A stretch of 64,000 nucleotides of DNA from Ahaetulla prasina (taxonomy: Eukaryota; Chordata; Lepidosauria; Squamata; Colubridae), in NCBI RefSeq assembly GCF_028640845.1, contig NC_080548.1:4582314-4646313 (forward strand), given 5' to 3'. Below are positions 1 to 9,477 of the stretch, in pieces. The position numbers and the translations under genes were made by a program. Position 1 is the first letter of the stretch. The number at the start of each line of letters is the position of its first letter. Under the pieces are notes generated by a model, which saw nothing but the letters and a program-made list of their open reading frames with translations, made no database searches and had not been told where the DNA came from.

Positions 1-620
1 AAAGCTTTTTTAAGAAGTAAGCACATAGTCCATCAGATCCAATAGATAGAAATGGTTTTGACTGGCTAGTGCCTTTTCAACATTGTCTTCTGTAAAAGTG
101 ACATATGTATTAGATCGTTGTAATCATTGTAATTATTTGTGGTACAACTGGGAAATATTGGGTATGTGCTGTTGCTGTTAACAAAGACTGAGCTGAAGAA
201 TGTATTAAAGAGGTTGGCTTTAATGGTTTCATCATTACAGTCTTTATCGTTTACTCCTTTTAGGGTTGGGATGGATCTTGAGTCTTTAAGTTTGTTGTTT
301 ACAAAATTATAGAAGGAATGGGTGGATTTTGTGCACAGGAGGTTATCCTCTTGTTTGATGTGATAATTGGTGCAGTCAGTCTTTATCTGGTGGCATAAGT
401 TTTTGTAGCGGCTTTTAAAGTTAGCTACATAATTTATTTTGTTTTTTCTCCAAAGAGATTTTTTTTTGGATTGGAACTTCCTTACTGTTACGGGTAATTT
501 GTTTTATCTGGTTTTGGTTTTGGTGATTCTTTTGACTTCGAGCAAAAAATTGTTATAATGGTCTTTAGCAGTATTACAGCCAGTGAATAGAATTTTCCAA
601 TCAAGAGATGAGAGTTCATT
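1..620 (-). pseudogene. LINE reverse transcriptase N-terminal region (partial)
   Basis: In broken frames this matches the linker and RT N-terminus of copy B at about 19020-19640, including the segment around the GPDGLCAYFLKKLS-like motif at the left edge. The catalytic FADD region lies outside the window. Confidence 0.7.
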
Positions 621-622
621 GT

Positions 623-925
623 CTATGAGATCATAGTTGGCTTTTTAAAAGTTATAACTGGGGATCCCATCATTATGATGTTGAGACAAAAGTCAATCAT
701 GCTGTGGTCACTGTTGGAAAAGGGTTCTTTTATTTGTAGTCCATAAATTGAGTTTAAACTGTTGCAGAAAATGAGATCTAGAGAGTTGTTGAGTCTAGTG
801 TTGTTAGTTACTAGTTGATCAAGCCACGTTTCATAGACAATTATAATGTCAAATATAGTCATATTTAGTAAGAAAAGGAATTCAGGTATTTTATTTACGA
901 GGCTTCTTGCATTAAGTAGTTGCAT
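623..925 (-). pseudogene. LINE endonuclease with internal deletion
   Basis: A 100-residue apurinic-type endonuclease remnant. It starts NARSLVNKIPEF, as in copy B, but jumps from the ETWL motif straight to DQLVTNNTRLN. Against copy B about 130 residues (roughly 400 bp) are missing between plus positions 828 and 829. The C-terminal catalytic SDH motif is present at 704-712, which copy B has lost. The downstream RT N-terminus occupies 1-620 in broken frames. Confidence 0.8.
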
Positions 926-929
926 TTAA

Positions 930-1477
930 GGTCAGTAGCAATTGGTATTGAGGAAGTTAGGAGCATGCGTGCCTAGTTTTGGGGATGATGGGTTGGATGA
1001 TGAAGGGTTGAATGTTAGGATGTGGGTTGCGGGACTTACTTTTGATACAGTCGGCATGGTAGTTAATGTATAAGTCAGTCTCTCCTTGGTCTTTTAAGTT
1101 CCGAGCGGAGTTCATGGGAGCAGATTCTTTGCAGTATAGATAAGTCAGGCTGTGAGCGAAGTTTGTTATGGTTGGTGTTGGTTTTAGCAATGGAGTTTAT
1201 TGTATGAATGAATATGCGTTTGCTGGACTCATTCTTGCAAATGACTCTACAAAATTGTGGGGCCACCAAGCCGTCATTGTATTTGTACTCAGGGCCATCT
1301 CTGGAAATTTTGATGATTTCTTCAGGGGAGATGTTTGGTGTATGGGAGTTGCTTATAATGTTGTGAACCTTACTGATGTCATCAGATTTGTTGGTGTCAT
1401 CCAGGCCAAATAAAATAGCATTTGGACGTTTTTGTTCATGCTCAATGGCGTCTTTGATGAGTAAGGAGATATTATTT
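930..1477 (-). pseudogene. LINE ORF1, C-terminal half
   Basis: Minus-strand translation continues ORF1 after the inserted LINE tail. It starts near KDAIEHEQKRPNA and reaches a basic end, LRSELKRPRRD. The order (alpha/beta RRM-like segment, then a short basic tail) resembles the C-terminal region of CR1-type ORF1 proteins. A stop or frameshift occurs near 1075. The following segment ending PIIPKTRHACS has a close counterpart just upstream of the endonuclease in copy B (about 20420), which supports membership of the same family. Confidence 0.65.
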
Positions 1478-1830
1478 TATTTATTTATTTATTTATTTAT
1501 TTATTAAACTTTTATACCGCCCTTCTCCCAAAGGACTCAGGGCGATGTACAGCCAAGATAAAACAATAAATATACACAGTTAAAAATCAATTTAAAATAC
1601 CTATTCAATAGTGGCCGAATTAAAACCGTCGAATTGACCAACCTAAAATACCCCACATAAAATTACAGGAAATATAAAAAATTTAAAATTTTAAAATTTA
1701 GAAATTTAAAAAATCTAAAAAATCAGTCCAGTCCCGCTTGGATGAATAAATAAGTTTTTAATTCCCGACGAAAGGTCCGAAGGTCAGATATTTGACGCAA
1801 ACTGGGGGGAAGGTCAGTTTGTTGAACTGG
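1478..1830 (-). mobile_element. LINE 3' fragment (hairpin-tail family) inside copy A
   Basis: A 5'-truncated LINE insertion. Its minus strand ends an RT with LRTFRRELKTYLF, followed by a 3'UTR, the conserved 3' hairpin (plus 1517-1543) and an (AAAT)n tail at 1478-1505. It is flanked by TATTATTT on both sides (1470-1477 and 1831-1838), consistent with an 8-bp target duplication. Its encoded C-terminus matches the larger copies at 33992-34711 and 38886-39893. Confidence 0.8.
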
Positions 1831-1937
1831 TATTATTTGCTAGGTTGGTGGTTAGTTGTAGTTGTGGTAGTGGTTGTTGTATTGAGGTAGGATTTGGAGC
1901 TGTTAGGTATTTACTTATCTGTACTGCATTTTTTTTT

Positions 1938-2315
1938 TCAAGAGATGTTAGACATGCTTTTTAAACTTGCTTCAAAATGTGCTACTAAGCGTGCTTCTAT
2001 GGTGACAATGGATGTTTCAATGGTTTTGACTCTATCAGACAGGACACTTTGATTGTCCAGCTTAGGTAAACATGATGGACATAGACAAAGAAATGTAGCT
2101 GACGCTTGTAGGAGATTTGCTATGTTTTGGGTTAATTTTAAGCAGGTGGGATGGGTGTAATTGTCACATAGGTGGCATTTAATGATATCCTCGTTATTAT
2201 TGATAGTTTCAGAACATTTAAAGCATGGGCAGGAATCATTTGGGTCATCACTGGTAGAGATATCTTTCTTTCGTGGGTGTTTCGTAGAGGAGTGTTTGGG
2301 GTTTTTGCCTGACAT
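1938..2315 (-). pseudogene. LINE ORF1, N-terminal PHD zinc-finger part
   Basis: A 125-residue frame beginning MSGKNPKH. Cysteine pairs CFKC and CHLC, then HPTC, then CPSC, are spaced as in a C4HC3 PHD finger (about residues 30-85), followed by a short helical, coiled-coil-like stretch. PHD-like fingers are known in ORF1 proteins of CR1-type LINEs, where ORF1 binds element RNA. The frame is cut at its 3' side by the LINE fragment at 1478-1830; the C-terminal half resumes beyond it. The first half is duplicated at 7745-7987. A host PHD gene is unlikely, because the downstream endonuclease and RT are in the same orientation. Confidence 0.75.
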
Positions 2316-2623
2316 GGTGGATTTGTTCTGTAGATGTATAGTTGAGTACTTCTTATTTGTTGGTATTCAATGTTGAATTAATTGTTATTTGCTAGTATTG
2401 ATTAATTAATATATTTGCTGGTAATTAATACCACACTAATCAATGACACTATTTACTAATCTATGTTATGATTATAACATTTATATAAATTTATTTATAA
2501 TTTTAAAATTTATATTTATTTATATAAAATTTATATAAAGTTATGAGGCCCACTTGATTTCTCTGCATTTGAGAAGAGGTCATTAAGCCATGATACACTA
2601 TGTCCTGCCAAAATATTATTTCT

Positions 2624-2690
2624 GAACTTTGGTCACTTTAAAAGGTCTGGACTTCAACTCCCAGAATCCCCCAGTTCAGAAACACTGCTC
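2624..2690. mobile_element. hAT-type MITE half (also 8216-8285)
   Basis: The sequence contains CTGGACTTCAACTCCCAGAA followed by an AAACACTG-like end, one arm of a palindromic hAT-type MITE seen more completely at 11901-12019 and 50966-51064. The duplicate lies in unit 2. Confidence 0.5.
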
Positions 2691-2898
2691 CAGAAGGTGT
2701 TTTAAATACATGCCTAGAAGTATATTTGGAATTTCTGCTGACACATATTACCTTGGTGTCAGTCTCTGGTGGATCAACAAATCACAGACATTTATCACCA
2801 AAATAAGAGAATATTTGTAGTTCAGGGTTGAATTGTGGGGTACTCCCTTGGTACTCTCTTGAGTGTTTTTCCTTGCAGATGTTTCATTACCTAACTAG

Positions 2899-3118
2899 AT
2901 AGCTGTGGTAACACAGTGCTTAGAATGAAGTATTGCAGGTTAACTCTGCTCTCAGCCAGGAGTTCAATCCTGACCAGGTCAGGATTGACTCAGACTTCCA
3001 TCCTTCCGAGATTGGTAAAATGAGGACCCAGATTGTTGGGCGCAATATGCTGACATTTGTAAACCACCCAGAGAGTGCCCTAAAGCACTAAGAAGTGATA
3101 TATAAGTGCTATTGCTAG
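2899..3118 (+). mobile_element. tRNA-derived SINE (unit 1 copy)
   Basis: The head TAGCTGTGGTAACACAGTGC, the later B-box-like GGAGTTCAATCCTGACC, and a body reading AAAATGAGGACCCAGATTG match the SINEs at 41015 and 50610. The tail differs from those copies (AAGAAGTGATATATAAGTGC), so this is a different, probably older subfamily. Confidence 0.7.
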
Positions 3119-3414
3119 GTAACATCATCAGAGCTAGAAGGGAGAGAGGTTTGTGCTTTTCCCTTCTAGCACTGATGATGCTATATAGTAGGGTAATGAA
3201 ACTTCTGCAAGAAAACAACCAAACTCAGAGAGCATCAAGACCCCATTTGTCAAGGATGACACTCTCCACCACTGTTGCAGCCAAACATCTCTTTAAAAAA
3301 CAAGCCCCCTTTTTGTAGCTGCAGCACTAAATGATGGGGGTATTGGACAGCTGTCCTATGGGGAAGCCTCTTCAGATGGATCTGCCCAGCTTCAAAGGAA
3401 ATGTGCTTGGAAAA

Positions 3415-3592
3415 TGTTAAGTTCGGGAAGTAACGAGGCTGGAGACCAGGGTAGTGACAACAGCTCTTTAATATATGGTGAACCCAGCAACCTGGCTGGG
3501 GAAAAACAACCCTTTATATACTGTTTAACCGGCGGCTTCAACCAATCAGCAACGTGCTTGTTTCCCGCCTAAATATTTAAAGATACATAACA
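3415..3592 (-). repeat. G1 3' LTR (178 bp)
   Basis: On the minus strand it begins TGTTATG and ends TTAACA. It has a TATATAAAG promoter-like box (plus about 3513-3521) and an ATTAAA-like poly(A) signal (plus about 3468-3474). The left edge abuts repeat unit 1 and the right edge abuts a polypurine tract. Confidence 0.85.
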
Positions 3593-3608
3593 CTCCTCCC
3601 CTCCCAGA
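3593..3608 (-). other. G1 polypurine tract
   Basis: The minus strand reads TCTGGGAGGGGAGGAG immediately before the LTR TG, the expected place and composition for the plus-strand primer of an LTR retrotransposon. Confidence 0.8.
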
Positions 3609-4185
3609 AAACACTTTACCACTATTTACATATTATTTACATGTTATTTTTCGACGTAGTCACGCAAATAACCTGGGCGTCTCCTAATTCTTTCGGACCT
3701 GCGCGGTTCAGTCCTGGGTGGTGTTTGAGCTGGTCGGAGGGCTGTTTTCTCCTCCCAGCTCTTTCTCTAGGCCATCGGGCCCTGGATTACTTGCAGACTC
3801 TTTTTCTTGGCCCTCCGGCCTTGGATTACTTTTGAGTTTTCCTGCTGTATCCATCGGGAACCTGATGGCGTCGCTGGACCTCCGGGACCTCAGCTAAGTC
3901 TTGCGCCTCCCGGTTATGGTCAGCTGTGGGTTCAAATAAGGAGTGGTCATGATCTGTCTCATTTAGCTCGGGTTGTTCAGCTATTCGTTTCCTTATCTGA
4001 TCTATGTGGCGCCCATACTCGGTTGTCTTGTAACTCGACCAAGTATGACTTTGGACGGTTGCTTTTATGATTTGCCCTGCGAGCCAACTTGGGCCGTCCC
4101 CATAGTTGCAGGGACACTCGATCGCCTATGCCCATTTCTCTCGTTTTCTAGTTCCCCTTGTAACCCTCTGGTGTGTAATGGGGAT

Positions 4186-5190
4186 TCAAGCGGTCAAGTG
4201 GGCACCGGAGCTTCCGTCCATCAATAATTCGGCTGGGCTTCTGCCTGTAGCAGTGCTTGGGGTTCTGTGCTGAACGGCCAGAAAGAAATCTATCTTTGTT
4301 TGCCAGTCACCTGGCTTGAGCCTGGACAATGCCTCCTTAGCGCCCGGACGGAACGCCTGCAAGGCCATTCGACGCAGGGTGGAAAGGCGCAGAGAGGGCA
4401 TGTCGGATGCCCTCCTCTGCCAAGTATTCTCAAACTGGGCTGCCGTGAATTGCGGGCCGTTGTCGGACACCAGAGTGTCAGGCAACCCGTGGGTTGCGAA
4501 TAGGTGGCGCAGGGCTGCGATTACTGCCTCGGCCGTAGTGGATTTCATGAGTATGATCTCCAACCATTTAGAGAATGCGTCGACAACCACTAGGAAGGTT
4601 TGGCCGTGGAAAGGGCCAGCAAAATCAATGTGGATTCTTGACCAGGGCCCTTGGGGTTTTTCCCATTCCCTGACTGGGGCCGTTGGGGGTAGAGGTCTGG
4701 ACTCTTGGCAAGCCTGGCATTTCCCTACCCTCTCAGCAATCTCTGAGTCCATGAGTGGCCACCACACATAGCTTCTTGCTAGCCCCTTCATCCTTACGAT
4801 CCCTGGGTGACCCTCGTGGAGGAGGTCCAATACCTTTCCCCTTAATTTATCCGGGATTACCACACGATCACCCCATAACAGGCACCCCCCTTGAGCCGAG
4901 AGCTCATCACGTTTTTTTACAAATTCCTTAAACGCTCCCGCGCAGCGGCCACCCTCTTGTACCCAACCGAGTACAGTCCTTAACATAATGTCCCGGTATG
5001 ATGCCCGAGCCACTTCCTTAGACGTGACTGGGCCAGAGTCCAAAGAGTCAATCAGCAGGATGGGCGTCCCCGGAGTGGGGTCTTCGATCGCCCCTGGTAG
5101 TGGGCATCTGCTTAACGCGTCCGCATGCCCCACTTCTTTTCCTGGTCGATGCTGCAGCTTGTAGAATAAGCGGCTAAGAAAATAGTCCAT
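4186..5190 (-). pseudogene. G1 integrase
   Basis: A 334-residue frame. An HHCC zinc-binding region (LLHEGHPGIVRMKG, then CQACQ) precedes the catalytic core with HIDFAGPF and LVSDNGPQFTA. The core is then damaged: sequence after AAQFENTWQRRAS no longer fits the expected GxxE segment, before resuming at TPSTATGRSPAELLMDG. The C-terminal tail continues in other frames to about 3610. No chromodomain is seen, unlike G3, G4 and G6. Confidence 0.85.
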
Positions 5191-5375
5191 CGGGTCAATC
5201 GTGGCGAAAGTGCCACAGGCGTTGGGCGGTCGCCAGCCAGTATTCCTAGTAGCGGTCTGTGGTCAGTCACAATTTCAAAGTCTCCCAAAAACATATTCGT
5301 GGAATTTTTTACCCCTGACACAATGGCTAGTGCTTCTTTATCTAACTGGCTATAGTTCCTCTCTGGGGAGGACAT
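5112..5375 (-). pseudogene. G1 RNase H region
   Basis: The frame starts MSSPERNYSQLDKEALAIVSG and contains TDHRPLLGIL, both hallmarks of Gypsy RNase H. It overlaps the integrase frame by a frameshift near 5150. Confidence 0.8.
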
Positions 5376-5539
5376 CGTTCTGGAGTAGAAGGCTATAGGG
5401 GCTTCTGTGCCGTTTGGAAGTCTGTGGCTGAGTACAGCCCCACCCGTAAGGGAGGCATCGCAACCAGCACTAGGGCAATGAGCTATGATACTGGATGAGC
5501 AGGCTATCGCCGAGAGCAGGTTTTTACTGCTTCAAAGCC

Positions 5540-6257
5540 CTATTTCCGACTTTCCCCAAGACCAAACAGTATTTTTCCTAGAAGCCTATGCAGCGGTTCA
5601 GCAACGGTCGCTTTGTTTTTTAAAAATACCGCGTAAAAATTCACTAGCCCTAGGAATGCCTGTAGCTCTGTTTTGTTTTTGGGCGCTGGAGCCTTTCTGA
5701 TTGCCTTGACCTTGCTCTCAGTGGGGTGAATTCCTTTCTTGTCTATTCCGTAGCCCAAGAATCTTGATTCTACCCCTATCTGGCATTTGTTCACTTTAAC
5801 CTTTAGTCCGCTGACCGAAAATGCCCAGAACTTTCTCAACGCTCCCCAATTCCTCTACGTTTTCGGCTGATATCAATACATCATCAAGTAGGGAACTACC
5901 CTGGGAGCCCTTGCAGAAGTCGTTCCATTAAATTTTGAACAGCCCTGGTGCCACACTCACCCCAAATTGTAATCGGGTACACTTGAAGGCCCCCCTGTGA
6001 GTTACAATCGTTTGGGCTTCGGCTGTGTTGGCGTCTACGGGCAGTTGTTGGTAGGCTTGAGCCAAGTCTAACTTTGCAAAGACTTGCCCTTGCCCCAAAG
6101 AGTGCAGCAAGTGTTGCACCACGGGAACTGGGTAAGCGCTTTTCTGTAAGGCTTTGTTTAGCGTCGCCTTGTAGTCAGCGCAGATTCTAATTGACCCATC
6201 TGGTTTTACTGGGGTGACGATTGGCGTCTCCCACTTTGCGTGATCGACTGGCACCAA
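5540..6257 (-). pseudogene. G1 reverse transcriptase
   Basis: Two frames make up the RT. 6257-5928 has WETPIVTPVKPDGSIRIC and FAKLDLAQAYQQLPV; 5839-5540 has the thumb and connection with FLGLVNFYAVFL. Between them (about 5880-5930) lies the catalytic YxDD region, where a stop and frameshifts split the motif: the DD codons are still readable at about 5886-5891, but the codons before them are out of frame. The polymerase is inactive as encoded. Confidence 0.85.
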
Positions 6258-6331
6258 AATCCCCTGATTTATGAGCTTATCTAGCTCCTTGTCAATTTTA
6301 GGTTTAAGGGCAAAAGGGACTCTCCTTGCCT

Positions 6332-6723
6332 TTAACCTAATGGGGCTACCTGGGGGTCTAAGTTGAAGGAAATAGGGGTCCCCTTGTACTTGCCCAGGCA
6401 GTCCTTGAAGACATCTTCGAACTCGTTCATGAGTATGTCTTTCAGGTTACAGTCACTTCTGTAGATGCCAGTCACTCCCATGCCCAGTGCACGAAACCAG
6501 TCTAGTCCCAACAAACTAGGCAGGGTCCCTTCGACGATCGTGATGGGCAGGGTCTTCTTGTGTGGTCCGTACTCGACTCGGACGGAGGTGGTCCTCGAAC
6601 AGGGATGCGATTCCCTTGGTAGTCGTGGACTCGTAGCCGTTGTGTTTGCAGGTGGCGCTCGACTGACGGCAGTGACCGCCAAAGTGTCCCAGGACATGAT
6701 GGTGATCGCTGACCCGTGTCCAC
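6332..6723 (-). pseudogene. G1 aspartic protease
   Basis: The VDTGS catalytic motif is readable at about 6709-6723. It is followed after a frame change by MSWDTLAVTAVS and the flap and core ending LPSLLGLDWFRALG. The downstream linker YKGTPISFNLDPQVAP matches the G2 counterpart at about 61835. Confidence 0.8.
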
Positions 6724-6904
6724 TTGAGTCGGCACCGTACTCCTTCTATTTTGGGTTTGGTGAAGATCTTCTTCTCCACCGGGGTTGAGGCGCGCCTATG
6801 ACCACAGTCGTTTGGTTTGAATCCGCTTTTTGTTTGAGCCAATCGCGGTCGCCTTGCCGATCCTGGCCTGATTGGCCGATTTGAATTTTCGGCGGAAGGT
6901 TGGG

Positions 6905-7648
6905 GAGCTCGACAGACTTGAGCTAGGTGCCCTTTCTTCTCGCACCGCCGACATGTTGCGTCCTTGAACTTGCAGCGTTGGCGCTGGTGTTGACCTCCGC
7001 AACTTCCGTGATTCGCCCCGGTCTCTTTGGCCGCTTCTCGTTCGGCAGACCCTTCCTCATCCTCACCGTCAGATTCGGTTTGGATCTCTTCTTGGTGCAC
7101 CGGGGTTGACTTTGTGCTCGCCTTTGGTGTGAGAGGCTTTTGCAGTGTCTCCGCCGCTTGGGTGACATTTCATGCGCTCTGGCTTCGCCCAGGCGTTTGC
7201 CAGCGCCAGATTGCTTTTCGATAGCAGCCGCCCGCAAACGCATGTCTCGACCCTGATGAGTTGCTCCAGCAGCACCTCGTCCAGGTCTCGGTACCCACAG
7301 TCTTTGGAGGCTTTCCGCAGGGCGGCCATGTAGTCGCCTATGGATTCGCCTCTAGCTGTCGGCGCCTCCAAATTCAAAACGCCGCACGATTTGGACGGCG
7401 TTGGCGCGAAATGGTTTTAGCAGGGTTTGCAGAGTTTGCCACGATACCGATTGTAACGGCGTTGGCTCTGCCAGGGCTTCCGCGATGTCGATGACCTCGG
7501 ACCGCAGTGGCTCAAGAAGTATGCCCTTTGCGGTTGTCTGGAACTCCTTGCAGTTCGTTGGCTTTAGAAAGCTTTCGAAACGGGTCATATACGTTCCCCA
7601 TTTCTCTCTAGCCGGGTCAAACGGTGCGGGCGGAGTGTAACTAGCCAT
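6905..7648 (-). pseudogene. G1 gag
   Basis: Starts at ATG 7648 (MASYTPPAPFDPAREKW). The capsid-like region is split by a frameshift near 7365; the second part includes GESIGDYMAALRKASKDC. A CCHC knuckle (C-RR-C-EKKG-H-LAQV-C) lies at about 6911-6953. The start is supported by similarity to the G2 gag start at 54427. Confidence 0.8.
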
Positions 7649-7726
7649 CTCTGCTTTTCTGCCCTGTGTTTGCTGGGTTCGGTTCTTTTGTGCTTCAGCT
7701 CGGTTCTGGTGCTCCTTAGCCTCGAG

Positions 7727-7744
7727 ATCCCACCTCGCCGCCAG
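7727..7744 (-). promoter_or_regulatory. G1 primer-binding site
   Basis: The minus strand begins TGGCGGCGAGGTGGGAT. It resembles the G2 site TGGCGACGAGGATGGGAT, which matches the 3' end of tRNA-Ser(GCU), with one substitution and one missing base. A normal element would have the 5' LTR immediately beyond 7744; here the repeat unit starts instead. Confidence 0.7.
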
Positions 7745-9006
7745 TGATGGACATAGACAAAGAAATGTAGCTGACGCTTGTAGGAGATTTGCTATGTTTT
7801 GGGTTAATTTTAAGCAGGTGGGATGGGTGTAATTGTCACATAGGTGGCATTTAATGATATCCTCGTTATTATTGATAGTTTCAGAACATTTAAAGCATGG
7901 GCAGGAATCATTTGGGTCATCACTGGTAGAGATATCTTTCTTTCGTGGGTGTTTCGTAGAGGAGTGTTTGGGGTTTTGCCTGACATGGTGGATTTGTTCT
8001 GTAGATGTATAGTTGAGTACTTCTTATTTGTTGGTATTCAATGTTGAATTAATTGTTATTTGCTGGTAATTAATACCACACTAATCAATGACACTATTTA
8101 CTAATCTATGTTATGATTATAACATTTATATAAAGTTATGAGGCCCACTTGATTTCTCTGCATTTGAGAAGAGGTCATTAAGCCATGATACACTATGTCC
8201 TGCCAAAATATTATTTCTGAACTTTGGTCACTTTAAAAGGTCTGGACTTCAACTCCCAGAATCCCCCAGTTCAGAAACACTGCTCCAGAAGGTGTTTTAA
8301 ATACATGCCTAGAAGTATATTTGGAATTTCTGCTGACACATATTACCTTGGTGTCAGTCTCTGGTGGATCAACAAATCACAGACATTTATCACCAAAATA
8401 AGAGAATATTTGTAGTTCAGGGTTGAATTGTGGGGTACTCCCTTGGTACTCCCTTGTGTGTTTTCCTTGCAGATGTTTCATTACCTAACTAGATAGCTGT
8501 GGTAACACAGTGCTTAGAATAGTATTGCAGGTTAACTCTGCTCTCAGCCAGGAGTTCAATCCTGACCAGGTCAGGATTGACTCAGACTTCCATCCTTCCG
8601 AGATTGGTAAAATGAGGACCCAGATTGTTGGGCGCAATATGCTGACATTTGTAAACCACCCAGAGAGTGCCCTAAAGCACTAAGAAGTGATATATAAGTG
8701 CTATTGCTAGGTAACATCATCAGAGCTAGAAGGGAGAGAGGTTTGTGCTTTTCCCTTCTAGCACTGATGATGCTATATAGTAGGGTAATGAAACTTCTGC
8801 AAGAAAACAACCAAACTCAGAGAGCATCAAGGACCCCATTTGTCAAGGATGACACTCTCCACCACTGTTGCAGCCAAACATCTCTTTAAAAAACAAGCCC
8901 CCTTTTTGTAGCTGCAGCACTAAATGATGGGGAATTGGACAGCTGTCCTATGGGGAAGCCTCTTCAGATGGATCTGCCCAGCTTCAAAGGAAATGTGCTT
9001 GGAAAA
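7745..9006. repeat. Direct-repeat unit 2 (empty-site copy)
   Basis: Second copy of 2073-3414. It starts directly at the G1 primer-binding site and runs without interruption through the point where unit 1 meets the G1 LTR: after GCTTGGAAAA it continues CATGCC. It therefore preserves the pre-insertion sequence. The LINE ORF1 fragment within it (7745-7987, minus) is a partial duplicate and not a separate insertion. Confidence 0.9.
8488..8712 (+). mobile_element. tRNA-derived SINE (unit 2 copy)
   Basis: Duplicate of the SINE at 2899-3118, carried along in the direct repeat. It differs by a small indel (AATAG versus AATGAAG) and a few bases. It is not an independent insertion. Confidence 0.7.
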
Positions 9007-9306
9007 CATGCCATTTTCTTCCCAGGACAAATGCCACTGAAAAGGCCTGCTCCTTTCCCCTTCTCTCCTTGTCCCAACCAGGATAGCAGAGGCAAGAGTA
9101 GAAACAGTGAAGAATAGTTCCTGAGCTGCCGACTTCTCTGATGGAGACCTGAAAGCAGAAAAGCTTTTGCTGGCATCAACAAGACCGTTTTTCAAGGGTG
9201 CCCTAAGGGTAGAGGAAGAAAAGTCAAGATGGTGGCTGCAATGGTGCCATTGGTGCTCTGCCTGGCTTTTAGGTGCATCAAGATGACAGACGTGAAATGT
9301 GAAATA
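9007..9306. other. No recognisable gene
   Basis: Continuation of the sequence downstream of the empty site. No coding or repeat feature recognised. Confidence 0.5.
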
Positions 9307-9314
9307 GGTGGGAG

Positions 9315-9469
9315 CAGTGGTGAAATCAGGTCGGATTTATCCGGCTTGCACAAACCAGTAGTGCCAGCGGGAGGCTCCGCCCACCCGCCGGGACGTCATT
9401 ACATGCCATTTTTTACCCACACGCTCCCATTCCCGAATTGGTAGTGAAGGTAAATGGATTTCACCGCTG
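9315..9469. mobile_element. hAT MITE, 155 bp
   Basis: Terminal inverted repeats CAGTGGTGAAATC and (reverse complement of the right end) CAGCGGTGAAATCC. It is flanked by GGTGGGAG (9307-9314) and GATGGGAG (9470-9477), an 8-bp duplication with one mismatch. The internal sequence is GC-rich. Related to the elements at 36051-36377 and 52720. Confidence 0.75.
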
Positions 9470-9477
9470 GATGGGAG

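Larger units (their letters stand above)
1..2330 (-). mobile_element. CR1-group LINE, copy A (runs off left edge)
   Basis: A non-LTR retrotransposon read right to left. From its 5' side it carries an ORF1 with a PHD-type zinc finger (2315-1938), the ORF1 C-terminal part (about 1478-930), a shortened endonuclease (925-623) and the N-terminal part of the reverse transcriptase, which leaves the window at base 1. The same protein family is better preserved at 17321-20512. A LINE tail is inserted at 1478-1830. Stops and frameshifts break all parts. The 5' end is uncertain and set just upstream of ORF1. Confidence 0.85.
2073..3414. repeat. Direct-repeat unit 1 flanking Gypsy G1
   Basis: This segment is repeated in the same orientation at 7745-9006. 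It contains the LINE ORF1 start, an AT-rich stretch, a hAT MITE half and a SINE. By eye the copies differ by only a handful of substitutions and 1-2 base indels, plus two deletions in unit 2 (about 26 and 50 bp) between short direct repeats in the AT-rich part. Unit 1 ends exactly where the G1 LTR begins. Confidence 0.9.
3415..7744 (-). mobile_element. Gypsy retrotransposon G1 with a single LTR
   Basis: A minus-strand Ty3/Gypsy element in the order gag (7648), CCHC knuckle, protease, RT, RNase H, integrase, polypurine tract and 3' LTR. It lacks a chromodomain and env, and the pol type resembles the Mag-like lineage. The 5' LTR is absent: the primer-binding site abuts the repeated flank at 7744/7745. 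Coding frames carry several single-base frameshifts, so the copy cannot make its own proteins. Confidence 0.9.

Noticed and set aside
1938..2315. A host PHD-finger gene.
   Set aside because: The finger is followed in the same orientation by LINE endonuclease and RT of the CR1 group, whose ORF1 proteins carry such fingers.
3415..7744. G1 as an endogenous retrovirus with env.
   Set aside because: The space between integrase and polypurine tract (about 3610-4186) is taken by the integrase tail; no envelope-like frame, signal peptide or transmembrane segment is present.
2073..9006. The flanking direct repeats could be very long LTRs of G1.
   Set aside because: The repeat contains LINE ORF1, a MITE and a SINE. 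It does not begin with the 178-bp LTR at the 5' side, and a normal short LTR with adjacent polypurine tract is already present at 3415-3592.
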